Notes under the pieces: model-generated
Database searches by the model: none
Told to the model about the DNA's origin: nothing
Seen by the model: only the letters and a program-made list of their open reading frames with translations
Assembly: GCA_018066245.1 (NCBI GenBank)
Contig: JAGHRT010000004.1
Span: 1-64,000, forward strand
Source of the DNA: Candidatus Equimonas faecalis
Lineage (GTDB): Bacteria > Bacteroidota > Bacteroidia > Bacteroidales > Bacteroidaceae
Length of the DNA: 64,000 bases
Direction of reading: 5' to 3'
Part shown: one piece after another, positions 46,001-53,912 of the stretch
Layout: every line of letters begins with the position of its first letter
Numbering within the stretch: the stretch's first letter is position 1
Translations under genes and position numbers: made by a program

Positions 46001-47441
46001 CCAGAAGATTCTCCACATCGAGCGCATCGGCGCCACCGACAACTTCTTCGAACTCGGCGGCACGTCCCTCGTGGCCATGCAACTCATCGCCGAGGCCGCA
46101 AAGGCTGGATTCAAGATGGTGTATAAGCAAGTGTTCGACCACGCTACGCCGCGCCTCCTGGCTCAGATGTTCGACCCCGAAGCCGGCCACAAGAGCGACG
46201 AAACTGCGTCCAAGCCTTTCATCGACCAAATTACGAACTACGACTACGCTCCCTTGGAGAGTGTCCTCGCCCTGAACACGCTGGACAACTTCCGCGCCGG
46301 AGAATGTTACGCCACCATGGGCAACGTCTTCCTCGCCGGTGCCACGGGCTTCCTCGGCATCCACGTGCTCCACAACCTCATCCAGCGCGACGATGTACCC
46401 CACATCTACTGCCTTGTACGCCCCAACAAGGTGCTCAACGCTGAAAGCCGCTTGCGCACTCTCCTGGCTTACTATTTCGGCAACGCCTACGAGGAACTGT
46501 TCCAGTCGGGCCGCCTCATAATGGTGCAGGGCGACGTAACCGACGCCAAGGTCTTCCAGCAGTTCAACGAACCCATTGACGTGCTCATCAACTGCGCTGC
46601 CAACGTGAAGCACTTCTCAGCCGGCACCGACATTGAGGACATCAACATCACCGGCGCACAGAACTGTATCGACCTCTGCCTCCGCCTCGGCGCACGCTTC
46701 ATCCAGACCTCCACGGGCAGCGTGGCGGGTGCCAAGGTGAGCGATAACCCCGAGCCGCCCCACATGCTCTCCGAGTGCGACCTCTACTATGGTCAGGAAC
46801 TCCCCACCAAGTATGCCGCCTCCAAGTTCCTCGCCGAGCGTGCCGTCATCCACGCCGTGCGCCATCAGGGCCTGCGCGGCAAGATTATGCGCTTGGGCAA
46901 CCTTTCTGCCCGCAGCACCGACGGCGAGTTCCAGATTAACTTCCGCAGCAACAATGCCATGTCGGCCCTCAAGGCTTATCAGACGCTGGGCTGCTTCCCC
47001 TATAGCCGCGACTTCGGCTATTCGGAGTTCTCACCCATCAACGAGGTGGCTGATGCCGTCGTACGCCTCTCCCTCACGCCCGACTGCTGCACCATCTTCC
47101 AGCCAGGCAACGTACACTGGCCTCCCTACGGCGACATCATTGAGTGCATGAACCGCCTCGGCCTGCATATCGAGCGCGTGGAGGACGATGTATTCAAGGA
47201 ACGTCTCGCCCAAGCCCTCAACGACCCCGCCAAGAGTTCACTCGTTCAGAGCCTCGTGGCCTACAGCGATGCCTCCGACGGCAAGGTACACACCACCAAT
47301 GGTTGGGATCCCAAGTCCTACACCGCGCAGGTGCTCCTCCGCCTCGGCTTCCGCTGGTCATTCACCACTTGGGACTACCTCTACGCCTATCTCGGCAACC
47401 TCCAATCCCTCGGTGTATTCGACGAAGACTACCAGCGATAA
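40062..47441 (+). CDS. Two-module non-ribosomal peptide synthetase with terminal reductase (C-A-T-C-A-T-R)
   Basis: A 2459-residue synthetase from the ATG at 40062. Order: condensation domain with HHIAFDG (about 126); adenylation A1 with YTSGSTGKPKGV (about 590) and YGPTECT (about 721); carrier T1 with FGLSSLLAMKL (Ser about 970); condensation C2 with HHIVSDG (about 1158); A2 with YTSGSTGRPKGV (about 1610) and YGPTETT (about 1755); T2 with LGGTSL (Ser about 2002); and a thioester-reductase domain with GATGFLG (about 2093) and Tyr/Lys in KYAASKF (about 2251). Family knowledge: such an R domain releases the peptide by NAD(P)H reduction to an aldehyde, which may cyclise to an imine or pyrazinone. 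The leading C domain suggests an N-acyl starter. By-eye specificity residues are D-V-A-N-V-A-G-I-Y (A1) and D-L-G-S-V-G-T-M-G (A2), which I cannot map to amino acids. No phosphopantetheinyl transferase or dedicated exporter is adjacent. Confidence 0.93.
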   Translation: MKNYPLTQTQLGIYLAEQNAGESENYNIAMLYHLDDDIDTDRLRKALCTVIDNHPSIKARLVMTDAGELRMEDHADEPARVDVRSVNSVAEIRGELARRFDLFSEPLYRLVIYRTEGKAFLYSDFHHIAFDGMSFRIFLRELSEAYEGKALQPEGKDAFTVATEEEALRQTEAFAEAKAWYAAEYGAADDVHTLPLPDRHEPEDGCFIEKYFPLTIEHSAATAFCEKEHVGISIPFTAAFALTIARLTGSDEALFSTIFHGRTDKATLGSLAMMVKTLPVYHNLQNTPRTSDLLQAVRQQMKEARQRTIYSYADTCTDLGLNPQVCLAFQGTFNNYDVILDGKRQVSEDLRVARPGYTMMFNVLQELDGSYRCKVSYPPSQYSEAAIGQICACFDTALHELLVKENVADIQLLDAKAAEILLEKGRTAPLDFDRGDTVVSLFRRQATATPEATCVVYDDPSTGQRRSYTYRQVDELTDLMAARLTELGAGPEQAVGVMVGRSERIVLFPLAIMKTGAAYMPLDSHFPEDRLSFMCEDAKVNLIITEDNLMAEAMPSFAGTVLTYDDLTQPMAALPELTAPKPENMHVVLYTSGSTGKPKGVILEQRNIVAFCHWFTHYYNITAADRVAAFANFGFDVHQADLWPILTVGGSIYVIPQDMRLDLTGLEEYINRNELTVANITTQIGSMFAAAVKKSSLRVLVVAGEKLGPTPKPDYGFYNGYGPTECTIYATCYDIESDYDSALIGKALAGYAVAVVDSHLNLLPTGTPGELLIMGEGVGRGYLNRPDVTAEKFITFQGQKAYRTGDQVRMLPDGQIEYIGRMDGQVKLRGLRIELGEVEAALLRHPAVKACAAAVKDIAGTQHLCAYYVLHEGEAASDESLKEFMGQSVTDFMVPDYLMPLEALPYNANGKVDRKKLPVPEVGAEAAEGGDTEAAHVWSQLQLALRDDIQSLTGAESIGINSTLGHFGLSSLLAMKLAVQLFKQYGVKIAAKELPRLSILAIGDEIVAQLLNKEQQPETKPQESEQEAAALDKAPLTFSQQGVFIDCQMNPDDIIYNLPYALTFPASVQEERIAEAVQKVAAAHPALFCNFVQESEGVMMKMSEDRTLTIASKALTPDELQAEKEAFPRAFNLESDRLVRAEIVTTPDGIHTLLIDMHHIVSDGGSMNIFIHQLIETLNGHDIEPESYGYLQFAQQQSRQAEGEAMKVHKAFYDKMFERYEAAATVPTDKNEGQVGKPQDAATPIPEALLSMQLPEEVTPAHFWFAAFNYALSRFANTKDVYTAFVSNGRQNIDIADTVGMFVNTLPCAVHIGEQTVEDFLREVSKNFNDVLDHENYPFTRIASDYDFKGSASFAYQLGVFDEYLVEGAPVTQELLTLSRPKIALCLYIENYNGVPCVKAVYDDAQYSHDLVLHFTESIVATAEHFAAQMKAPVKTISIMSERQRLEVEAMHSVHEDLNFPICTFHEGIEQWAEKTPDALAIMACDRDLTYRQYNDEANQMARALMARGVKQGDRVILLLPRRSYYLTALFAVMKCGAAFIPMDPEYPADRIAYILEDAGGRHIITTADKVAEHPERAIDIAELQQEGSKYDTHNLNIKVDPHDLAYLIYTSGSTGRPKGVMIEHLGAASFLYFYKSDTNYGSDSQANRVGLCQSSVSFDLSVGEIGVQVFNGDTVAFANEDEMMSPVEMVKLCRRTGAQTISGTPSRLAVNLELEEYHDLIKNQMKCVVTGGEKLPAPLLDELEKMDVYIINTYGPTETTMGSSAGVLNGTRQIHVGKPFTNYTYQVLDSDRNELPVGVMGELCIGGIGLARGYNNMPERTAETFITWQGKRIYRTGDYSMWTPEGNIIIMGRTDNQVKLNGLRIELGEVESVMAQHAGMKQCVAIIKKLGPIDKLIGYYTVDESVAGIPVEEYEEALRTEMAVKLTPYMVPGIFVRLDEIPLTPVGKTDVKRLPTPSLQNSAYVAPQNATEKTFCEIFQKILHIERIGATDNFFELGGTSLVAMQLIAEAAKAGFKMVYKQVFDHATPRLLAQMFDPEAGHKSDETASKPFIDQITNYDYAPLESVLALNTLDNFRAGECYATMGNVFLAGATGFLGIHVLHNLIQRDDVPHIYCLVRPNKVLNAESRLRTLLAYYFGNAYEELFQSGRLIMVQGDVTDAKVFQQFNEPIDVLINCAANVKHFSAGTDIEDINITGAQNCIDLCLRLGARFIQTSTGSVAGAKVSDNPEPPHMLSECDLYYGQELPTKYAASKFLAERAVIHAVRHQGLRGKIMRLGNLSARSTDGEFQINFRSNNAMSALKAYQTLGCFPYSRDFGYSEFSPINEVADAVVRLSLTPDCCTIFQPGNVHWPPYGDIIECMNRLGLHIERVEDDVFKERLAQALNDPAKSSLVQSLVAYSDASDGKVHTTNGWDPKSYTAQVLLRLGFRWSFTTWDYLYAYLGNLQSLGVFDEDYQR

Positions 47442-47484
47442 CCCTCCCATCACTGCCAATCAACCTCAACCAATAACAAACGAC

Positions 47485-50400
47485 ATGTTCAAACTCACAC
47501 AACGTCTCAGCCTTCTGGTGCTGCTCATTGCATGCACCGTTGGCCACACTTGGGCACAGTACACTCCCACTCACCCCAAGTATGTAACCTACATCACGGG
47601 CGACAAATCCTTCGCCGAGTATTTTCCCACGTGGGAGCCGGGTAAAGCGCTCTCCGAAGACGAGAACTTCTTCATCTCCCGCGTCAAAATCAAGGAACGC
47701 TTCGTAAACCGCAACACACAGGTTATTCCCTCTAACGAAAACAACAATCAGCGCAAAATGTCAATGTGCGTGCCCATGGGCATCAGCGACACCTACTGGC
47801 AGACCCTGCCCCGCTACGTCATGGACGGCGACAACTTCGGAATGTGGTCCTACATCGACAGTCAGGGCGGCTGGTCGCAACCGTGGATTCGCACCGTGGG
47901 TGCCTACAGCGACGTATGCCACAAGAACGGTGTAGCCAACAGCGGCGGCGTAATGTTCATTGATGCTACGGCCGGCAGCCAGAGCAGCGGTCCCCAGCAA
48001 GTCATCGACATGCTCATCACCAAGAACAGCGACGGCTCCTTCAAGTATCTGGACAAGTTCATGAAGTTCCTGCGCTACTACGGCGTGGACGGCCTCACTT
48101 TCAACCCCGAAGGAACCATCCGCAACGCCTCCACCTTCCAGGACTTCCTCGCTGCCTGCCACGAGAAGGCCGCAGAACTGGGCACGCAGTTCCATGTGTA
48201 TTGGTACGGAGCTAACAACAACTCCGGCAACCTTGACCTTGGCTCTTCCCTCACCTCCAGTAAGAGCAACTGGTTCATCAAGAACGGCAAGGACGTGGCT
48301 GATGTCTATTTCCTCAACTACGACTGGCACATGTCCGTGCCCACCTCCACCTCCACCGCCGAGCGTCTGCGCAAGGGTTCCACCAACAACCTCTACGCTG
48401 GCTACGACATTCAGGGAAACTGGCTGGCTCGCGGCAACTGGCAGACCTTGAAGGACAGCAAGATGAGTATCATCTTTTGGGGCAACCATACCACTAACAT
48501 GATTTACCAGAACTCCACCGAGTGGGGCTCCTCCGATGAAGCTGTACAAAGCAACTACATCCAGAAGCAAGAACAAGTGTTCAGTGGCGGCAACCGCAAT
48601 CCAGCCAAGACGCCCGCCGTCACAGGCGCCACGGGTATATCCAGCTCCTCCACCGCTGCTATGAACAAATTCCACGGAGTATGCGCCCTGCTGCCCGCAC
48701 GAAGCAGCCTGCAGGAACTGCCCTTCATCACGCGCTTCTCCCTCGGCAACGGCAAAGTGTTCCGCTCCGAGGGTAAAGAAACCTTCAAGAACAAGTGGTA
48801 CAGCCTCTCCTCGCAGGACTTCCTCCCTACTTGGCGCTGGTGGATTACCACTGAGAGCGGTAGTGTGCCTGCCGATGCCATTGAGTGCGGCTTTACCTTC
48901 GACGACAGCTGGTACGCCGGTTCCTGCATGATTGCCAAGGGTGCCACGCAGCAGAGCCTTGTGCGCCTCTTCAAGACCAACTTCAATGTATCGGCCTCCG
49001 ATGCAATCAATTTCACCTACAAGCTGAAAAACGGCACCGAAAGCCACGCCCGCCTCTTCTGGGCATTCGTGGGCAGCGAAAGCACGCTTCACTACGCTGC
49101 CATCCCCGCAGCAAAGGCCCAGGGCGAGTGGAGCAAGTTTGCCACTACGGCCAGTGCCATCGGAATGACGGGCAATGTGGCTGTCATTGGCATTGCCTAC
49201 GACAATACCGCCGCTGACTATGAGATGCTGTTGGGTGAGTTCGGCATTGTGCCTAATAAGGCATACCACCCTGCCCAGCCGAAAATTACCAAGGCCGACT
49301 TCTTGGAGCGCAACTACAACGGCGTAAACTACAAGCTGATTTGGGACTGCGGACAGAGCGCTGCCACCAAGGCCGACGCCTCCGTGCCCACCTACAACGA
49401 CGACGTAGATACCTGGTACTTTGAAGTGTTCAGCCAAGCCGAAGGTTGCGAGCCCGTGCTTGACGGCGTAACCACCTCCTGGGCACACTACGTGGTGGGA
49501 GCCTACGCCACGCCCGAAATTGTCAAGTACCGCTTCGGTGTACGCGCCGTAGCCCCCGATGGCAAAACCACGACAGACATCACATGGAGCGACTGGCTGG
49601 AAAAGGATGCGGAATTTGTGGAAGGCATCAGCGTGGACCGTCCCGTCATCAAAGCCAATGAGGAATTTAAAGTCAGCTTTGTGGATCCCTTGCACCCCGC
49701 TGCTTACAAGTGGCAGATTGTGGATGCCAGCGGTAAGGACATGGTTCCTCCCGCAAAGGACGCTACAGGCATCTCGGGCAAGATTGCTGCTGAGGGTACC
49801 TACGATGTTGTCATCACTGAGACTGCCGATGAAGAGACAGGACAAGGTGGTGGCGGCGATCCTGCAACCAAGGCTACACAAGTTTTGAGTGAGGCCGACA
49901 TCGTGGAGGGGCACACCTACTACATCTATACCGAAGGCCGAGGCGGCCTCACGGTGAAGAGTGCCTCCGACACGCGCCTTTGGGGAACCTCCGAGGCAGG
50001 TGTGGGTCAGGAGATAGACAACACCAACGTGCTCCAGCATTTCCAGTTCGTAAAACAGGGTGGCAAGTACTACCTCTATAGCGTGGCTACCAAGAAGTAC
50101 GTGAGTGCATCAACCTCTGGTACACTGACCACCAGCCCTTCAAGCCCAATTTACTTTGCAGACAAGGGCAACAACACCGTGCGCCTGTACTTCTCTGATG
50201 TCTTCAACATAAACTTGGGCGGCAGCAAGCAAGTAATCATCGACGACTGGAAGATAAAGGACGGTGGCAATAGTTTCGTCATCATGCCCATTGAGATAGG
50301 TCAGGCTGCAGAGGAAAAGCAACCGCTCATTTACAGGGGTGCCATTCAGGTGAGCACCGATGCTACAGGCTCCCTGCCCATCCTCAACGACTTCACGGCT

Positions 50401-51630
50401 GCGCAGACCACCCTCTCCATTGACGCGCCCACTACAGCCGTAAGTTTCGACATCGCCCGCTTGGGTGAGGGTACGGTCAGCCACGGTCTGCACCTCGACG
50501 ACGGCTCACAGTTCCGTATTCCCGCCGAAGTGCTGCCTGCCAGTCAGAAGAGCTATTCTGTGGGTCTATGGGTCAAGCCCGATGTGTTCGCCCACAGCAA
50601 ATACGGCACCAACCTCATCAACAAGCGCAACACCGAGCGTGCCTGGCCCCACAACAACTGGGGTGCCTTCTGGGTGATTATCTGGCCACAGTGGTTCAAC
50701 AGCAACGGAAAGTGCTTGCTCGATGACAATGTCATCTCCTACTCCATCTACGGGTGTACCAACGCTGGCAGTCTGGATGGCAACAGCAATATCCATGAAA
50801 CCCCCTTCTACACTTGCGTTACCGACCGCCAGCACCCCTGCGGCCAGACTTATGCCCTTCAGCCCGGCACTTGGAGCCACGTCATGATTACCTACGACGG
50901 CACTACGGGCCAACAGAGCATCTACTTCAACGGCAAGCGTGCCGTTACCTGCTCCACGCCTTTCTCCAAGTACGACGAATCTCCCATCTACATAGGTGGT
51001 TCCAATGTCTATCACGCCGGTATCAAGGGCACCATCGACGACGTGCAGGTGTGGCACAAGGCCCTTAACGAAGCCGAGGTGCAGGTGGCCATGAAGGGCT
51101 ACGAGGGTAAGACCGTGCCCAGCGAGCTGAAAGGCTACTACACATTCGAGGCTGTCAATTCCGCAAAGACCTTCGATAACCTCGGCACTGCCGGCAAGAG
51201 CCTTACGGGTGCCTACATCAACCTTGAAGGTGCTGCCGGCGAGAAGACGACCGGTACCGTGGAAGTCATACTGGAGCCCAACAACAATGTACTGGGCAAT
51301 GCCACGTTGCCTGGGTCGTTGGTCGTTTCCACCACAGCCACACTGACGGGCGAGGGCCTTGTGGGCAATGCCACGCCGCAGGGCGGCATGCTCAAGGCTG
51401 CAGGTAACTGCACCTTGGGGCTGCACGATGTAACGGCCACCCTCACGAACATGTGGGGCAGCTCCAGCATCACCAAGCCCAACTACATCAACGTGCAGAG
51501 TGTGGAGGCCATCGGCCATGTCCAAGTTGATGAGAAAGCTCCCGCCGTCATCTACAACCTGCAGGGCCAGCGCGTCAAGCAGATGGAGCGCGGCGTGTAC
51601 GTGGTAGGCGGCAAGCGCATCGTGCGCTAA
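47485..51630 (+). CDS. Secreted GH85 endo-beta-N-acetylglucosaminidase with LamG-like module
   Basis: A secreted enzyme of 1381 residues, expected to cut the GlcNAc-GlcNAc core of N-glycans. Signal peptide MFKLTQRLSLLVLLIACTVG. The GH85 domain (about 40-420) has the catalytic Asn-x-Glu pair in YGVDGLTFNPEG (Asn207, Glu209). After it come beta-sandwich modules, a trefoil-like region (about 810-940), a LamG-like domain (about 1020-1215, VGLWVKPD...IYIGG), and the C-terminal tail NLQGQRV...VGGKRIVR shared with other exported proteins here. I chose the ATG at 47485; the frame is open further upstream inside the NRPS gene. It follows the NRPS by 43 bp and may be read from the same transcript. Confidence 0.86.
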   Translation: MFKLTQRLSLLVLLIACTVGHTWAQYTPTHPKYVTYITGDKSFAEYFPTWEPGKALSEDENFFISRVKIKERFVNRNTQVIPSNENNNQRKMSMCVPMGISDTYWQTLPRYVMDGDNFGMWSYIDSQGGWSQPWIRTVGAYSDVCHKNGVANSGGVMFIDATAGSQSSGPQQVIDMLITKNSDGSFKYLDKFMKFLRYYGVDGLTFNPEGTIRNASTFQDFLAACHEKAAELGTQFHVYWYGANNNSGNLDLGSSLTSSKSNWFIKNGKDVADVYFLNYDWHMSVPTSTSTAERLRKGSTNNLYAGYDIQGNWLARGNWQTLKDSKMSIIFWGNHTTNMIYQNSTEWGSSDEAVQSNYIQKQEQVFSGGNRNPAKTPAVTGATGISSSSTAAMNKFHGVCALLPARSSLQELPFITRFSLGNGKVFRSEGKETFKNKWYSLSSQDFLPTWRWWITTESGSVPADAIECGFTFDDSWYAGSCMIAKGATQQSLVRLFKTNFNVSASDAINFTYKLKNGTESHARLFWAFVGSESTLHYAAIPAAKAQGEWSKFATTASAIGMTGNVAVIGIAYDNTAADYEMLLGEFGIVPNKAYHPAQPKITKADFLERNYNGVNYKLIWDCGQSAATKADASVPTYNDDVDTWYFEVFSQAEGCEPVLDGVTTSWAHYVVGAYATPEIVKYRFGVRAVAPDGKTTTDITWSDWLEKDAEFVEGISVDRPVIKANEEFKVSFVDPLHPAAYKWQIVDASGKDMVPPAKDATGISGKIAAEGTYDVVITETADEETGQGGGGDPATKATQVLSEADIVEGHTYYIYTEGRGGLTVKSASDTRLWGTSEAGVGQEIDNTNVLQHFQFVKQGGKYYLYSVATKKYVSASTSGTLTTSPSSPIYFADKGNNTVRLYFSDVFNINLGGSKQVIIDDWKIKDGGNSFVIMPIEIGQAAEEKQPLIYRGAIQVSTDATGSLPILNDFTAAQTTLSIDAPTTAVSFDIARLGEGTVSHGLHLDDGSQFRIPAEVLPASQKSYSVGLWVKPDVFAHSKYGTNLINKRNTERAWPHNNWGAFWVIIWPQWFNSNGKCLLDDNVISYSIYGCTNAGSLDGNSNIHETPFYTCVTDRQHPCGQTYALQPGTWSHVMITYDGTTGQQSIYFNGKRAVTCSTPFSKYDESPIYIGGSNVYHAGIKGTIDDVQVWHKALNEAEVQVAMKGYEGKTVPSELKGYYTFEAVNSAKTFDNLGTAGKSLTGAYINLEGAAGEKTTGTVEVILEPNNNVLGNATLPGSLVVSTTATLTGEGLVGNATPQGGMLKAAGNCTLGLHDVTATLTNMWGSSSITKPNYINVQSVEAIGHVQVDEKAPAVIYNLQGQRVKQMERGVYVVGGKRIVR

Positions 51631-51667
51631 GCCCCAACCGAAGCCTTCCACAGGCCACTCCCCCCTG

Positions 51668-51718
51668 TCCCGCCGATAGTCCAACCGCCCCCAAGGAGCG
51701 GAAAAACTATCGGCGGGA
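51668..51718. terminator. Hairpin after the GH85 gene, possible terminator
   Basis: Perfect 13-bp arms TCCCGCCGATAGT (51668-51680) and ACTATCGGCGGGA (51706-51718) around a 25-base loop. There is no clear T-run, so it may be a factor-assisted terminator or mRNA stabiliser. Confidence 0.55.
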
Positions 51719-51728
51719 TAGTAAAAAC

Positions 51729-51790
51729 CAGCGTAGGACTAAGAAAGACCATCCTATACGACAGGAAAACCCCTTCCGTATGACACCCTC
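51729..51790 (+). repeat. Degenerate repeats with about 22-bp period
   Basis: CGTAGGACTAAGAAAGACC, CTATACGACAGGAAAACC and CGTATGACACC follow each other at 22-23 bp steps. TATACGACA is shared exactly with units of the 39672-39758 array. The last unit runs into the start of the glycosyltransferase gene. Confidence 0.5.
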
Positions 51791-52829
51791 CCCCACCCCT
51801 CCGCAGACCGTCAGGCAGCCAGCCCGCGTCGATGTCAGCGTACTGCTGATTTTCCATGCCCGCCCCGACCATTTCAGCCAAGTGTGGGCGCAAGTCAGGC
51901 AGGCCCGCCCTGCCCGGCTCTTCCTCTATCAGGACGGCCCGCGCGGGCCGCAGGACGAAGCCGGCCTCCAGGCCTGCCGCGCCCTCGTGGCCGACGACCG
52001 GATTGACTGGGCGTGCGAGGTCCGCCGCCTCTACCAGGAGCGCAACTTCGGCTGCGACCCGTCCTGCTATATGGCTCACCGTTGGGCCTTCTCGCAGACG
52101 GACAAGTGCATCGTGCTGGAGGACGACTGCGTGCCTTCGCCGTCGTTCTTCACATTCTGCAAGGAGATGCTCGACCGCTATGCCGACGACCCTCGCGTAA
52201 CCATGATTGCCGGTTTCAACACCGACGAGAAGTCTCCCGTGGAGGCCGACTACTTCTTCACGCAGGCCTTCAGCATTTGGGGCTGGGCTTCGTGGGGCCG
52301 CGTGGTAAACCACTGGGACGGTGCCTACGCCTGGCTCGACGACCCGGAGCAGGTCAAGCGCATAGAGGAACTGGTGAGCCGCCGTCGCTACCGCAGCGAC
52401 TTCATGCAGATGTGCCGCGACCATCGCGCATCGGGTAAAGCCTATTTTGAATCCATATTCTGGAGCTACCTCCTCCTCCACGACGGCCTCGCCATTATGC
52501 CGCGCGTCAATATGATCAGCAACGTGGGCATGGACGGCGGTACCCACTACGCTGGCTCACTGGCCACCATGCCGCACGGGCTGCGCCGCATCTTCACCAT
52601 GGGCCGCCACGACCTCACGTTCCCCCTGCGCCATCCCGCCGAGGTGGCCGAGGACTTCGGCTACAAGGAGCGCTACTACCGCGTGAACGCCTGGGGGCAT
52701 CCGTGGGTCAAGGTGGGGCGCTCTCTGGAAGAGCTCTGGCTCAACCTGCGCCACGGCCAGTTTCGCGCCATAGCCCGAGCCGCACGGGCACGCCTGCTCA
52801 AAATCCTCAAACTCAATAAGCACCATTAA
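51780..52829 (+). CDS. GT-A-type glycosyltransferase
   Basis: A 349-residue cytoplasmic glycosyltransferase of the GT-A fold, similar to Bacteroidetes proteins annotated as HlpA-like hemolytic proteins. Seen: VDVSVLLIFHARPDHFSQVW, the NFGCDPSCYMAHRWAF segment, the metal-binding IVLEDDCVPSPSFF, and the acceptor-side FSIWGWASWGRVVNHWDG. Donor and acceptor sugars are unknown. The start (ATG at 51780) lies inside the degenerate 22-bp repeats; a later start is possible because the first 18 residues are Pro/Thr-rich. Confidence 0.82.
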   Translation: MTPSPTPPQTVRQPARVDVSVLLIFHARPDHFSQVWAQVRQARPARLFLYQDGPRGPQDEAGLQACRALVADDRIDWACEVRRLYQERNFGCDPSCYMAHRWAFSQTDKCIVLEDDCVPSPSFFTFCKEMLDRYADDPRVTMIAGFNTDEKSPVEADYFFTQAFSIWGWASWGRVVNHWDGAYAWLDDPEQVKRIEELVSRRRYRSDFMQMCRDHRASGKAYFESIFWSYLLLHDGLAIMPRVNMISNVGMDGGTHYAGSLATMPHGLRRIFTMGRHDLTFPLRHPAEVAEDFGYKERYYRVNAWGHPWVKVGRSLEELWLNLRHGQFRAIARAARARLLKILKLNKHH

Positions 52830-52843
52830 CCACTCTACCCTCC

Positions 52844-52893
52844 GTAAGTTTTCCTCCCCCTTGAGGGAGAGATGCCCGCAAGGGCGGAGGAAG
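52844..52893. repeat. G+C-rich palindromic mini-element before prmA
   Basis: CTCCCCCTTGAGGGAGAG followed by CCCGCAAGGGCGGAGG, preceded by CCTCCG. It resembles the element at 55851-55918. Confidence 0.55.
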
Positions 52894-52901
52894 TTCCCGT
52901 T

Positions 52902-53867
52902 ATGAAATACTACGCCTACACCTTTAAGATAAGCACGGAGGGCACCGACCTGACTGCCGAAGTCGCCTCCGACGTGCTCTCCGCCCTCCTTGCCGACATC
53001 GGCTTTGAGAGTTTCACCCACGCCCGCGACCTCACGATGCAGAAGGTCTGCGACCCCGGCAACCCCGAGGCCGCCAGTTTCCGCTACACCACCGACGACA
53101 ACACCTACACGGCCTACATCCAGCAGGCTCTCCTCGACGAGGCGGCCCTCCAAGCCGTGGTGGACGACTTCCCCCTGCCGGGCGTGGCCCTCTCCTACGC
53201 CAAGTCGGAGCCCGAGGACAGGGATTGGAACGCCGAGTGGGAGCGCCACTACTTCCAGCCCATCCGCGTGGAGGCGGGCGGCAGGAGTTGCAGCATAGCC
53301 AGCACCTTCCACACCGACGTGCCCGATGCCGACTACGCCATCAGGATTGACCCGCGCATGAGCTTCGGCACGGGCCACCATCAGACCACCTCGCAGATGC
53401 TCTCCCGCCTGCTGGAGATGAATCTCACCGGCAAGGAAGTGCTCGACATGGGTTGTGGCACCTCCATCCTGGCTATTCTGGCCCGCCTGCGGGGTGCACG
53501 GCATTGCTGGGCGGTGGACGTGGACGAGTGGTGCGTGGCCAATTCGCGCGACAACATCAGGCTGAACCGTCTCACGGGCATCGACGTGGTGCTGGGCGAT
53601 GCGTCCGCGCTGGCCGCCTTGCCCGATGCGCCGCGCTTCGATGTGATTATCGCCAACATCAACCGCAACATCCTCCTTCAGGACATGGCGGCCTACGTCG
53701 GCGTGCTCGCCCCCGCCGGGCACCTCCTGATGAGCGGATTCTACACGGAGGACGTGCCCCTTCTGGAGGAGCGTGCCGCCAGCCTCGGCCTCAGTCTCCT
53801 CGACGTGCGGCAGCAGGACAACTGGGCCTGCCTGGCGTTCCACAACGCCCCATCAGCAACCACATAA
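52902..53867 (+). CDS. prmA: Ribosomal protein L11 methyltransferase
   Basis: SAM-dependent trimethylation of ribosomal protein L11. Starting at the ATG 52902 the product has 321 residues. Visible: the substrate-binding N-terminal domain, WNAEWERHYFQPIRV, DPRMSFGTGHHQTT, the SAM motif VLDMGCGTSILAILA, and the catalytic IIANINRNILL. An in-frame ATG at 52872 lies inside the G+C-rich mini-element and was not used. Confidence 0.94.
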   Translation: MKYYAYTFKISTEGTDLTAEVASDVLSALLADIGFESFTHARDLTMQKVCDPGNPEAASFRYTTDDNTYTAYIQQALLDEAALQAVVDDFPLPGVALSYAKSEPEDRDWNAEWERHYFQPIRVEAGGRSCSIASTFHTDVPDADYAIRIDPRMSFGTGHHQTTSQMLSRLLEMNLTGKEVLDMGCGTSILAILARLRGARHCWAVDVDEWCVANSRDNIRLNRLTGIDVVLGDASALAALPDAPRFDVIIANINRNILLQDMAAYVGVLAPAGHLLMSGFYTEDVPLLEERAASLGLSLLDVRQQDNWACLAFHNAPSATT

Positions 53868-53878
53868 CCCACCTCCCA

Positions 53879-53912
53879 TTATTCATTACACATTATTCAT
53901 TATACATTAAAT
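53879..53912. repeat. Short A/T-rich direct repeats between prmA and folA
   Basis: ATTATTCATTACAC, ATTATTCATTATAC and ATTAAAT follow each other. This type of spacer also stands between trpS and serS. Confidence 0.6.

Noticed and set aside
45279..46613. Long minus-strand frame opposite NRPS module 2 and reductase
   Set aside because: Shadow frame; the plus-strand NRPS motifs are intact throughout.
47761..50040. 759-residue minus-strand frame opposite the GH85 gene
   Set aside because: The plus strand carries a signal peptide and the GH85 Asn-x-Glu pair; the antisense frame looks like a codon-bias artefact.
52872..52901. Upstream start for prmA
   Set aside because: The extra residues are encoded by a repeat-type mini-element, and the ATG at 52902 gives the normal N-terminus.
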